The translations under genes and the position numbers were made by a program. A model generated the notes under the pieces. That model was not told the DNA's origin. It did not search any database and was given only the letters and a program-made list of their open reading frames with translations. DNA of 64,000 bases from Rhineura floridana (lineage: Eukaryota; Chordata; Lepidosauria; Squamata; Rhineuridae), in NCBI RefSeq assembly GCF_030035675.1, contig NC_084493.1, positions 22,607,822-22,671,821 of the forward strand. The letters are read 5' to 3'. Shown here piece after piece: positions 52,481-63,092 of this stretch (position 1 is its first letter; each line of letters opens with the position of its first letter).

Positions 52481-53275
52481 CAGTCCTTGTGTTGACTTCC
52501 TTCCGGCTCCAGCAGCCAGGGAGCAAGCCTCAGCCAGCTTTCTTTCTGGAAATAAAAAGGTTTCAAAGGGGGAAGAAGAGAGGCTGTTCAGAGAGGACCC
52601 AGCATGAGCTCACTGGCTCTCCCCGTAGACTCTTTGGAGGAGAGTGAGGGAAGCAGGATCGACTGCAGAAGGGGATCCACCTCCCCGGCCCAGGCTGCAG
52701 CCTCTTCTGCCCTTTCTGGCATCATGGAGGTAGCCAGGAGGTGGGGGTGCTTGGGAGACCATGTGCTTCCCCAGGAAACCCAGCAGAGCCACTGGTAAGC
52801 TGGGAACAGGAGGAGTAGAAGGTCTGCAGTCCCTACCTTCTGTTCCCTTGCGGCCCTTCCTATGTACACAATGGCACCCAGATTTTTTATGGAAAATTGA
52901 AGACTTCAGGATGGGTCTTCCATGAGAACACACATGAGGGTGTTTGGTTTTTAAATCAGTATCAAATCCAATTTTTTTCAAAATCCATCCCCATCTCTAG
53001 GGAGGCAAAAGCAGGCACAGCAGTCAATGGAATTTTAACTTTTACATATACAGTAGGCTAGTTTCTACATACTCTCATGCAGCCCTCTCTATCCACCATC
53101 CAGGCAAGGAAAAGGCCCGATCAGAGATCAAGAATGCACTGTAGCCTTCCCAAACCCCCTGGGGTATGAAACAGGATCAGTGAGGAACATAGCCCGGGGA
53201 CACGGGGTGGTCTAGGGAGGGTTCCAAGGGCCAGACAGAGAGGGCTGGGGAGCCACATTTGGCCCCCAGGTATGA

Positions 53276-53422
53276 AGGCAAGTGCTACAGCAGCCTTGCT
53301 GAAACTAAGCCGATCTATACATGATCAGTGCTTGGACAAGAGGCAGTGCCTGTAAACCTGATATATGCTGCCTTCAATTCTCTTGAAGGAAGACGGCATA
53401 TAAATAAATCATCAACCCAGTG
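53276..53422 (+). mobile_element. 5S-rRNA-headed SINE with L2-type tail, decayed
   Basis: GCTGAAACTAAGCCGATC and GATCAGTGCTTGGACAAG follow the 5S box A to box C spacing. GCTGCCTTCAATTCTCTTG and GACGGCATATAAATAAATC give the tail. Same family as 43540-43712. Confidence 0.65.
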
Positions 53423-54944
53423 ATAGGAGTAGGAAGTACTAAATGCTTGATCCTGAGCAACAAAACAGCCAGATAACCCTTCCAGCCCTTTAAATAAAAA
53501 TGTTAGGTTTGGCTTTAATGGGATTAAGTCAATGCAAAGCTCCAGCTCTCCCCTTCCCAAAACCCTGCTGACATTGCCTTTCGTCCAGCTAATCAGCAGA
53601 AGCAGGGCAAGAGAGGAGAAAAGTGTCGCCTTCGTCAAAAGGATCAAGGGAAAGCAAAGCCATTTTTATAGAAGCAAAATTCTGCAAAACCGTTGCCACC
53701 GTTTGAGTGAAGAAAAGGAGAGTCTACAGTATTGGCAGCTTGCTCTTTTCCTTTTCTGAAAAGTCTTCTTTCCCCACCTTTATTTCTCTTTTCACCAAAG
53801 TGGGTTATCCGTCCCTCTTCTTTGATATGGTTTTTCCCAATGGGTTGCATTAGCAGAAACTGAAAATCCTGATTTTTCTCACCTGCAATAGCCAGTTCCA
53901 ATTCCCCTTTACATATTGACTGACCTATTTAAGAAGCAGGCGAGTTCTCTGAGGGAGTCTGCCACAGGAATAAAATACAGGCAATGAGAGCTCAAGCTCA
54001 GCTCTAGAAACATCCAGCCACTGAATAAATCCCATTGATTTTAATAGGTTTCAAATACACCCTTGATTCTCAAGGCATTTTTAAGTAATAGTTGTGTGTC
54101 CAAATGGACATTCAGTCCTAGCTTTGGACATCTAGTGGACACAAATGGACACATAAAATATAATCAGTGATCCAAGAACACAAGTTCAGATAGGAAGCCA
54201 CTGAAATACTGACTAGAAGTATGAAATTTTAGTGAAATTGAATTGAAACAGTAGAACATAGGGGCACATTACACACGAATTCTTAGGGTGATTACAAACC
54301 ACTAGTCTTTAAAAAAAAAAAAAAAAGCTTCGTAACAAAATCTCTCTCCCTGTACACTGTGATGTCTGGTTCTCTGTATCTGCTCTTTTGGGGGGCAAGG
54401 CAGAACAGGGCTGGCCATGGGCCCACTGGATCCTAAACTGGTCCATTCCTTGGAGAGGGACAATATCCAGGCTCCTCAGTTGCACCAGCCTAGAACTGAC
54501 ACAGCAAAACAATGAAACTGCACCACTGCCAAGTTCTGCCCTGGCTGGTGCAAGTAGCATGGTGTTGGATGCTCCCTGGCCAGAATTTGGATTCCTCTGC
54601 CCTTGAATACAGTGGAACTTACCTCCAAGTAAGCATGCACAAGATTGCAATGCATGGCAATCTTGGTTAAAAATAAAACAAAATAAATCACCCTTCTGGC
54701 ATCTATGTGTTGTGGACAATGAGAGTCTTCCATAGTCCCCTTTTCTTTTCTTTTTTTAATTTCACAAAACACAAATACAATTAATAGTATCAAGGACAAA
54801 CTCAGGAAATAGCTAGATGATTGCAAAGATCTCTTGAATATGTTGCATCTCTGGGAGAGTGCTGTTCGCACAAGTCTAATGATATTTAAACCCAATAATT
54901 TATTTACCTAGGGTTGTATCCAATGTAGTAGCAGCAGTAGTAGA
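53423..54944. other. Mostly unassigned
   Basis: A short AGTGGAACTTACCTCCAAG repeat at about 54605-54660 and an A-run at 54309-54326. Open frames (for example 53315-53647 and 54309-54719 on the minus strand) show no family likeness and fall partly in repeats. Confidence 0.4.
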
Positions 54945-55440
54945 AGTAGTAATATAATTTATTAATCATGTTCTATACAAGCATCTCAAGGTGATGTACA
55001 ATAAAAACATCAAAAACCAATTAAAACACACAAAGAAGCAGGTATATTTAAAAACAAAGCAAAGCACTTCCATGGCAGAGACCCATTCATCCCCTTGAGC
55101 AAGCTCTTCGGCACAAAAATACAATCGTTTCTGGAAAGTGCAGTTAGTGGGTGCCAGCCATATCTCGACAGGAATGCTGTTCCATCATTAAAGTCAGTTA
55201 GCAGAATACTTGTTCCGCGGCAAAATATTTTTGCACTAGCAGGACATTGTTGCACAAAAGAATGCATAAGCAGGTTGCTGGTGGTTTTCTTGTACAATAG
55301 ATTGTGCTATCTGTTTTGCAATGAGCTTCCATTAGCACCGCTGTTGTGCTAGCCCTTGCACTAGCAGACAGAGAATGCTGGATATGGCCCTTGTTATTTA
55401 TTTCAGAATGTTGTGTCACCTTTCAGGGTTAAGCCTCCTA
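54945..55440 (-). mobile_element. Probable L2 LINE 3' fragment
   Basis: 54945-55065 reads as a reverse LINE tail and UTR (TAATTTATTAATCATGTTC, AAGGTGATGTACAATAAAAA). The part to 55440 is weaker and may hold the coding remnant. Confidence 0.5.
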
Positions 55441-55580
55441 AGGAGGATCACATCAAAACAGAAAAAAAGTACAGAATTCATAATTTCCTAATAAAAGCCA
55501 TAATCAAAAGCTTAGAAGCATCTCCTGTCTTCAGTCAGCCCTCCCTCCCCCCTTGCAAGGTCAGATTTGTTTATCCTGGT

Positions 55581-55888
55581 TAGGGATGGATCTGTCAGTT
55601 TTGGTTCTCTCCATTTCTTGTTTTTCCAATCTTAAATTCAGTTCTCCACATTTTGGGAGCAATTTGAATTTTAAAAAAATCTCATGAAAATTCATCAGCA
55701 TTTTAGTGAGAACTTCTAATAAACACATTTTTGTATGCATTTTTGACTACTATACACATTTTTGAAAGCAATTTTCCTTTATATAATGCATGTTGCTATC
55801 TTATTTTCACTCATAAATTCATTTTTATGCATGCTTTCCCCTAACGTATGCTTTTGTAAACATTGGTTGGAGAACTGCTTTGCCAAAT
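55581..55888 (+). mobile_element. MITE family A, right end missing
   Basis: TAGGGATGGATCTGTCAG start, CTCATGAAAATTCATCAGC block, and GGTTGGAGAACTGCTTTGCC before it stops. Confidence 0.8.
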
Positions 55889-56689
55889 AATAAATGGGCA
55901 TAAACCTGATTAAAAATGACAATATTCAAACACAAGTGGTAGAATATTTCAACGTCCCAGAACACTCTGACATTTAAAGTCATATTTCAACAAAGGAACT
56001 TCAAAGGGAGACTGCAATGTGAAATTACTGAATTATAATTAGTCCAAAGGTTCAATGGTTCATTGTGGACTCAGTTGAGATAAAGGACTTTTATCACATT
56101 ACATGTATTAATTTGCTTACCAATGCCAGGATGTCTGGGTTATCAGCAACTGCTTTGTGATTGACTCCCGTTAATTATGTATTATACTGCCACGAGAGTG
56201 GTTGTATACTATAGCCAGTGTAGATTTTTTGCATTCTGCAATGTTAAATTGAAAATATCTCCCATGCCATTCTGATGCTTCCCATAAGCTCATTTCAAAA
56301 CAAAACCTTACAAAACTTATAGTCCTGAACTCAGAAACATTTGCTTAACAACGCTCTAAATTTTCATGGTGATGCACAAAACAGTCACAGAGAATCGAGA
56401 GTTCAAAGTGTAAAGAGAGAGTTCTCATAATTTGTCAGAGTTCTTATAGTTTGCTGAAATTAATTAAAAATCAGCCATTTTCACAGAGTACCTGTAATTC
56501 TATTACTGATCTTGCCCCATACTCTGACCTTCATTTTCTGCAGTTTAAAAGCTAAAAAAAGCCTGGCTGATTTTTAATTAATTTAAGAAATGTTAAATTG
56601 AACTCAATGATAATGATGGGCATGCTCAGTAAGAACCAGCTGTCACTGTTCTAAAAACCAGACTCTCAGCTGCTGGGCTTGCCTAATAT
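55889..56689. other. Unassigned AT-rich sequence
   Basis: No supported feature. TTTTTAATTAATTTAAG and TTAATTAAAAATCAGCC (56455-56590) are local inverted repeats. Confidence 0.4.
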
Positions 56690-58305
56690 GTAACTTGTCC
56701 CTTGGGTCCTCCTCCTCCGTGCCTGAGGACTAGAAAGTGGCAAATGTAACGCCAATCTTCAAAAAGGGATCCAGAGGGGATCCCGGAAATTACAGGCCAG
56801 TTAGCTTAACTTCTGTCCCTGGAAAACTGGTAGAAAGTATAATTAAAGCTAGATTAACTAAGCACATAGAAGAACAAGCCTTGCTGAAGCAGAGCCAGCA
56901 TGGCTTCTGCAAGGGAAAGTCCTGTCTCAGTAACCTATTAGAATTCTTTGAGAGTGTCAACAAGCATATAGATAGAGGTGATCCAGTGGACATAGTGTAC
57001 TTAGACTTTCAAAAAGCGTTTGACAAGGTACCTCACCAAAGGCTTCTGAGGAAGCTTAGCAGTCATGGAATAAGAGGAGAGGTCCTCTTGTGGATAAGAA
57101 ATTGGTTAAGAAGCAGAAAGCAGAGAGTAGGAATAAACGGACAGTTCTCCCAATGGAGGGCTGTAGAAAGTGGAGTCCCTCAAGGATCGGTATTGCGACC
57201 TGTACTTTTCAACTTGTTCATTAATGACCTAGAATTAGGAGTGAGCAGTGAAGTAGCCAAGTTTGCTGATGACACTAAATTATTCAGGGTTGTTACAACA
57301 AAAAGGGATTGCGAAGAGCTCCAGAAAGACCTCTCCAAACTGAGTGAATGGGCAGAAAAATGGCAAATGCAATTCAATATGAACAAGTGTAAAATTATGC
57401 ATATTGGAGCAAAAAATCTTAATTTCACATATACGCTCATGGGGTCTGAACTGGCAGTGACCGACCAGGAGAGAGACCTCGGGGTTGTAGTGGACAGCAC
57501 GATGAAAATGTCGACCCAGTGTGCGGCAGCTGTGAAAAAGGCAAATTCCATGCTAGCGATAATTAGGAAAGGTATTGAAAATAAAACAGCCAATATCATA
57601 ATGCCGTTGTATAAATCTATGGTGCGGCCGCATTTGGAATACTGTGTACAGTTCTGGTCGCCTCATCTCAAAAAGGATATTCTAGAGTTGGAAAAGGTTC
57701 AGAAGAGGGCAACCAGAATGATCAAGGGGATGGAGCGACTCCCTTACGAGGAAAGGTTGCAGCATTTGGGGCTTTTTAGTTTAGAGAAAAGGCGGGTCAG
57801 AGGAGACATGATAGAAGTGTATAAAATTATGCATGGCATTGAGAAAGTGGATAGAGAAAAGTTCTTCTCCCTCTCTCATAATACTAGAACTCGTGGACAT
57901 TCAAAGAAGCTGAATGTTGGAAGATTCAGGACAGACAAAAGGAAGTACTTCTTTACTCAGCGCATAGTTAAACTATGGAATTTGCTCCCACAAGATGCAG
58001 TAATGGCCACCAGCTTGGACGGCTTTAAAAGAAGATTAGACAAATTCATGGAGGACAGGGCTATCAATGGCTACTAGCCATGATGGCTGTGCTGTGCCAC
58101 CCTAGTCAGAGGCAGCATGCTTCTGAAAACCAGTTGCCGGAAGCCTCAGGAGGGGAGAGTGTTCTTGCACTCGGGTCCTGCTTGCGGGCTTCCCCCAGGC
58201 ACCTGGTTGGCCACTGTGAGAACAGGATGCTGAACTAGATGGGCCACTGACCTGATCCAGCAGGCTCTTCTTATGTTCTTATGTTCTTATGTTCTTAATC
58301 AGGGG
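56690..58305 (+). mobile_element. CR1 LINE, 5'-truncated, RT frame open
   Basis: A 446-codon frame (56737-58077) covers most of RT and the C-terminus. Residues: ANVTPIFKKGSRGDPGNYRP at 2-21, VYLDFQKAFDKVPH at 87-100 (motif A Asp), ESGVPQGSVLRPVLFN at 144-159 (R where CR1 usually has G), KFADDTKLF at 175-183 (catalytic ADD), YKSMVRPHLEYCVQFWSPHL, FSLEKRRVRGDMIEVYKI. Just before the first Met the frame has a stop where the family has Trp (EDW-KVAN). The endonuclease is lost by truncation. The 3' UTR and a (TTCTTATG)n tail follow. One of the youngest LINEs in the window; it cannot move by itself. Confidence 0.95.
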
Positions 58306-58344
58306 GCCCGCACTGACGCCAGATGTTTATTTCACTTTAGACAG

Positions 58345-58595
58345 CCATGGCTTCCCCCAAAGAATGTGGGAAGTGTAGTTTGTGAAGGGTGCTGAGAGGA
58401 GACTCCTGTTCCCCTGACAGAACTCCAGTGGCCGGAGTGGTTTAACAGTCAGCCACTCTGATTGAAGCTTTGTGAGGAGAACAGGGCTTCTCCTAGCAAC
58501 TCTCAGCACCCTTCACTAACTACACTTCCGAGGATTCTTTGAGAGAAGCCAGGACTGTGTAAAGTGAAATAAAGGCCTGGTGTGGATGTGGCCAG
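58345..58595. mobile_element. Foldback element, family D
   Basis: CCCCAAAGAATGTGGGAAGTGTAG and CTACACTTCCGAGGATTCTTTG are inverted, with GGGTGCTGAGAGG / TCTCAGCACCC inside. Similar to 9556-9765. Tips not defined. Confidence 0.65.
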
Positions 58596-58739
58596 TAACA
58601 GTTTTGGTTTAAATTTGGGTGGGAGGCTCCATGTACCTGCTGTAAAATAGAAAGGTAGGGGAAACACTGAAAAGCAATATACTGTTCACACTGTTTTTTT
58701 GGAAAGGAAAGGGGCTTCCCCTCTGCCCAGTGCCCACCC

Positions 58740-59315
58740 ACCCAAACTCCTCCCTTCCCCCTCCCCCTCCTCCCCTCCTTGCCTCTCCCTCAGGTCAGTT
58801 TCACCTATCCTAAACATGATTACAAAGAAATAAATCCCATTGAACTCAAAAAGTATGCAAATGATCAAACCCACCCTCCCTCCTCCTCCCTCCTATCATC
58901 TCCCTCTTGCCTCTTCCCTCCCCCTTATTTGCCTCTCCCTCCCCATCCCCTTCAAATCCCCTCCTTCCCCTTCCCCCTCCTCCCCATGGTCAGTTTTACC
59001 TGTCTCAAACATGATTGCACAGGAGTAAATCCCACTGAACTCAATAAGCATGCAAATAACCAAACCTTTCCTCCCCTCCTCCTCCCTCACAAAACCTCCC
59101 TTTCGCCTCTTCCCTCCCCCTTCCTTTGCCGCTCCCCTTCCAATCCCCTCCTTCCCCTTCCCCTTCCCCCTCCTTCCACTCCCCCCTCATCTCCCTTTCT
59201 CCTTCCCTCTCCTCTCCCCTCCCCCCTCCCCATATGGTCAGTTTTACCGATCCTAACCATGATTGCAGAGGAGTAAATCCCATTGAACTCAATAATGATG
59301 CAAATGATCAATCCA
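58740..59315 (+). repeat. Three-unit tandem repeat with pyrimidine-rich spacers
   Basis: GGTCAGTTT...CACC/TACC ... AACATGATT ... AAATCCCATTGAACTCAA occurs at about 58794, 58987 and 59236. C/T-only stretches of 100 bases or more separate the units. The core is the short CCCACTGAACTCAAT repeat class. Long open frames here are composition artefacts. Confidence 0.9.
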
Positions 59316-59376
59316 TTCTCAGCAAACTTGTAAAGGATCCCATTTCTTACCTCCTGGATTAAAAAGCAGAGAAATT

Positions 59377-60962
59377 CACTAATAGGCAAAAAAAACTTGC
59401 GGTTTAAGAATGTACCTATAGCCCACAGATATTTCTATCAAATTTTAAAAAGCAGGGAAATTGGGCAGCTATAGTGAATGCACCAGGGGAGCAGGAGACC
59501 TGACCTCCTCTCTGAGATATCGTATTGCCCTACAAATTTGTCAAAATGCAAACACCATTTGGGTTGGTCTTTCACAGTCCAATCCACTTCCTGTGTAGCT
59601 TGGAAGAATTTGGTAACGTGCCTCTGAGCATATGGTGAGTGGTGGCAACACCTGCAATCAGCCCAAACAATAGAAAGAAGACGTGGTGTGCTGATCTTGT
59701 TTTAGCAGGGATGAAGCAACAATATTAAGATAGTTGATGTAGTTCAGATAGTCACTTTAAATATGTTTGATTTACTTTGCAATTTTAGTGAAGTTTCCTA
59801 CAGTAAATCAGTTTATTTTGCTTCTGTTTCTGTGAATATGTGAAGCACTGCAACACTTTGCAAAATATACACTAAAAAACTCCAAAAACAGTTGTGGAAA
59901 TGGCACTGACTATTCTGCAGAATTGTCTCCAGTGGACAACTAGAGTGTCTCAGTTTGCACAAGATAAAACAGTGGAGGTGAAACATATTCTAGTCAATTT
60001 CTAGGTGTGTTCTATGTTTTTAATTGACTATGCCTACCTTTCTTTAAATGAAGTGGTTTAAACACAGCAGGCTGAAAACATGCATCTTGGGCATGCCAAG
60101 TTTGTTTTTTCCAACAGCTAGAGTCATTGCTTAAGTAGCAACATATTGTAATTGGTCTGATTTTACATCAAACTGCAGTTTCAGATTCAATTGTTAATGC
60201 ACCCAAAATAGAAATAGAACATAACCTCCAATTTGAAACACGAAAGGCTGTCTTCGCCATCATATGACATTGATAAATAAAAAGGCTTTGAAATTAATAA
60301 AAATAAATTTGATACAGGTTTGTAGAATGAATAATGAGGGAAATAAAATTGTCTAGATTAGATTCTCTGTAGAAACAATAGTAACACAGGAAAGAAGCAA
60401 AAGAACACCAACAAACATACAGAAATGTAATTCTCTATCTTTGGAGATGGCAGGTGTTGCCACCACTCCCCATATGCTCAGAGGCACATGTTACCAAATT
60501 CTTCCAAGCTACACAGGAAGTGGACTGTGAAAGATCAACCCAAATTGTGTTTGCATTTTTACAAATTTGTAGGGCAGTCAGGCCTGTGGCCATACATCCC
60601 TGAACACGCCTGATCTCGTCTGATCTCTGAAGCTAACAGGGTCAGGCCTGGTTAGTATTTGGATGGGAGACCACCTGGGAATACCGTGTGCCGTAGGTTT
60701 AGAGGAAGGCAATGGTAAACCACCTCTGAATACATCTTACCATGAAAACCCTTGGATGTATCCAAAAAGATTCATAGGGTCGCCATAAGTCATAATCGAC
60801 TTGAAGGCATATAACAACAACATCTCAGAGAGGAGGTCAGGTCTCCTGCTCCCCTGGTGCATTCACTATAGCTGCCCAATTTCCCTGCTTTTTAAAGTTT
60901 GATAGAAATATCTGTGGGCTATAGGTACGTTCTTAAACCTCAAGGTTTTTTGCCTATTAGTG
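59377..60962. mobile_element. DNA transposon with CACTA ends and long TIRs
   Basis: The left TIR (59377-59655, about 279 bases) is repeated inverted on the right (60450-60962, opened by a SINE). Tips CACTAATAGGC / GCCTATTAGTG. The AT-rich middle has no transposase frame. Flanks AATT / AATA could be a worn 3- or 4-bp duplication. CACTA tips suggest the CMC (EnSpm/Chapaev) superfamily; this is an inference. Confidence 0.85.
60582..60822 (+). mobile_element. 5S-rRNA-headed SINE with BovB tail
   Basis: 60582-60700 follows vertebrate 5S rRNA almost from end to end: GAACACGCCTGATCTCGTC, GAAGCTAACAGGGTCAGG (box A, intermediate), CCTGGTTAGTATTTGGATGG (box C), GGGAATACCGTGTGCCGTAGG. The BovB tail follows (GAGGAAGGCAATGGTAAACC, CATGAAAACCC, TCATAGGGTCGCCATAAGTC, GACTTGAAGGC) and ends ATAACAACAAC. 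Not a 5S gene: no T-run terminator follows and it is fused to the tail. Confidence 0.95.
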
Positions 60963-60981
60963 AATAATTATACTGACTTTG

Positions 60982-61200
60982 GAGAGCCAGTGTGGCATAG
61001 TGGTTAGAGTGTTGGACTACGACCTGGGAGACCAGGTCTGGAATCCCCTCACAGCCATGAAGCTCACTGGGTGACCCTGGGCCAGTCACTGCCTCTCACC
61101 CTCAGAGGAACGCAATGGTAAACCATCTCTGAACACTGTTTACCATGAAAACGCTATTCATAGGGTCGCCATAAATCGGGATTGACTTGAAGACAGTCCA
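60982..61200 (+). mobile_element. Sauria-type SINE (tRNA head, BovB tail)
   Basis: GGCATAGTGGTTAGAGTG A box, CTCACTGGGTGACCCTGGGCC, TCATAGGGTCGCCATAAATC. Duplication TACTGACTTTG / TACTGTCTTTG (60971-60981 and 61201-61211), 10 of 11 equal. It lies just outside the CACTA element. Confidence 0.95.
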
Positions 61201-61299
61201 TACTGTCTTTGCACTTTCTGCATTTCATTTTCCTCTGACTTCACTGCTGACCATTCCTCCACCAACACCAAACCCATGTGCATGTATTATATAGCTGTG

Positions 61300-61420
61300 A
61301 CTCAGCACAATGCTTTGTGCATGCCCCTGATGAAGTGGATTGTAGTCCAGGAAAGCTTTTGTCAAAATCAGTGTGTTAGCCTTTAAGGTGTCACCCGACT
61401 TTGTTTTTCTTTCTGGGCAG
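61300..61420. repeat. Interspersed repeat end (GATGAAGTGGATTG ... TTAGCCTTTAAGG)
   Basis: CCTGATGAAGTGGATTGTAG, AAAGCTTTTGTCAAAATC and TTAGCCTTTAAGGTGTCAC form a motif I know as common in reptile genomes. A reverse scrap is at 21622. Class not known to me. Confidence 0.5.
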
Positions 61421-62254
61421 CGACTAAACATCTAGTAAAGAAAGCTTATAAGAAGTGGGAGTGTCAGTTGGAAATTGGCCTTCCAGCTTCTCTTCCGACA
61501 GACACTGATTGGCAGGCCGGATGCTCTGGACCCTGGAGAGATGAACCGGGACATCTTTAGACGCTGAAAGACTGGTGAGATAATATCAGGATATCACGTT
61601 CGGCTCAACCCCTGGGATTCTGCTTCAAAGTAATAACATGCCTTTGCTTTCTTCAATTTATCTTGTGGTCTCCGTCTTTTATACATAGCTTTTTGTTTTC
61701 ATTTTACCCTTTTCCCTTTCTATAGTCTGCACTCAAAATCTTTCATACCTCCCTGAACAATGACTGCAAGGGAGCCATTCAGCGCACTGGGTCAAGAGTC
61801 CAGGGACCGGGAGGGATTTGCAGAGGCGCCATAGCAAGCGAGCGGCACCAATATCCCCCTCATTCCAAAACAAAAACAACCCTCCATCATCTGAGTAGTT
61901 TTTCTTTGCTAGTTGCATAATGCCTGCCAAACAGTGGCACAGAAATCGAGGCAGCCAGGTTAAGGCAGCAATCCTCAGTGCTCTGGCTTGGGATTAACTC
62001 CCGTGGAGCTCAGCGGGGCTTACTCCCCAAGTAAGGAGTCATTAAGAAGCTGCCAGATAATAGCAGATCCTCTGTTCACACAGCGGTAGCAAAAGGATGC
62101 CTGCAGCTCAAGACGCGTATAGAAAAGGTGGTGCCAAGAGATTTGAAATGGGCAACTGAAGGAAGCAAAGAACAACATTCCTCAACACAACATGTGTGTG
62201 TGAGAGAGTGATTTTGTCTTTACAAAGGCGGGCCTGTTTAAGGCAGTCATGCCA
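61421..62254. other. Mostly unassigned
   Basis: A short repeat (ATTAACTCCCGTGGAGCTCAG) lies at about 61990-62030. Nothing else supported. Confidence 0.4.
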
Positions 62255-62345
62255 GTGCTGGCTGGTGGCTCCATGTCAGTGGGGCAATGGAATCCACTCT
62301 GGGTTTTAGTCTGAACTTTCCAGGAGCTGTCCAAGGTGCACCACT
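62255..62345. repeat. Short repeat L
   Basis: GGCTGGTGGCTCCATGTCAG, GGGGCAATGGAATCCACTC, TTCCAGGAGCTGTCCAAGG. Third copy of the unit at 15035 and 15330. Confidence 0.6.
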
Positions 62346-62919
62346 GAGTCACATCCCCCCCCAACTTTTTAATCTTGTTCCACCTATGCAGTGCTCACAT
62401 GCATTGTCTTTGTCCTTGTCCTTGTTGACTCCTGATGGTCCAGAATCTAGAACAACAGAGGGGAACTAATACTTACCAGATGTGGTTCAACTGCAACTCC
62501 CATCATCCCTAACATAAGAATATATGAAGAGCTGTGCTAGATCAGACCCCAGGCCCAACTAATCCTGTTCTCACAGTAGGCAACTAAAAACTAGTGCCTG
62601 TCTTTGCTTTTCCCCCTCATCCCTTTTTCTTTTGTGCTATGTCTTTTAGATTATAAGCCTGAAGGCTTATTACTGATCATTCTAAGTCGCTGAGAGCCTT
62701 TTTCAACTGAAAAGCAAGGTAAAATAAATAAATGGCTTTAAAGGAAAGCCTAAAAATATTATTGCATAGTCTACATTAACTAATATTTTCTTTTATAAAA
62801 CAATAACAATAGGTAGCATCCAAATTTTACTCAGAGTAGAACCATTGAAATTAACAGACCTAAGTTAATAATGTCCAATAATTTCAGTGGGTCTACTATG
62901 AGTAAAACGTAGCCGGAAG
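62346..62919. other. Unassigned with a CR1 3' scrap
   Basis: 62513-62600 is the reverse CR1 3' end (GAAGAGCTGTGCTAGATCAG, ATCCTGTTCTCACAGTAGG). 62640-62735 may be a LINE tail. 62820-62915 holds a short AGAACCATTGAAATTAAC repeat. Confidence 0.5.
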
Positions 62920-63092
62920 TAGGGATATTCATTTTTGTAAACCTTGTTTGTTTGGTGAACTCAACTGCAAAATTTGAATAAGTACAAATTTCGAAGGACG
63001 GCTGTGTTTTGGTTCTCATATTGTTTCAGAAGATGTGAATTGGATAGGTTTGGCTTGAAATGCGAACTGAACAAAATTTCTCGCCTATCCTC
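62920..63092 (+). mobile_element. MITE family A, inner part missing
   Basis: GTAGGGATATTC start, then directly TTTTGTAAACC, TGGTGAACTCAACTGC, GTTTCAGAAGATGTGAATTGG and CTCGCCTATCCT end. The left half of the element is absent. Confidence 0.75.

Larger units (their letters stand above)
51694..53272. mobile_element. Probable MITE I copy, widened by insertions
   Basis: CAGGGGTGGCTAGGGAACC start. AGGAGCTCATTCCCTTCTGGG resumes after the LTR as GGGCAAACTTCTGCC. 53045-53272 (CTAGTTTCTACATACTCTC, GGAGCCACATTTGGCCCCC) is the family's right side. 52245-53040 between them holds an L2 tail and sequence I cannot assign. Confidence 0.55.

Noticed and set aside
58779-59389. Pro/Ser/Leu-rich and Gly/Glu-rich open frames
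   Set aside because: Composition artefacts of the pyrimidine-rich tandem repeat.
60582-60700. Functional 5S rRNA gene
   Set aside because: It has changes from 5S consensus, no T-run terminator, and continues into the BovB tail.
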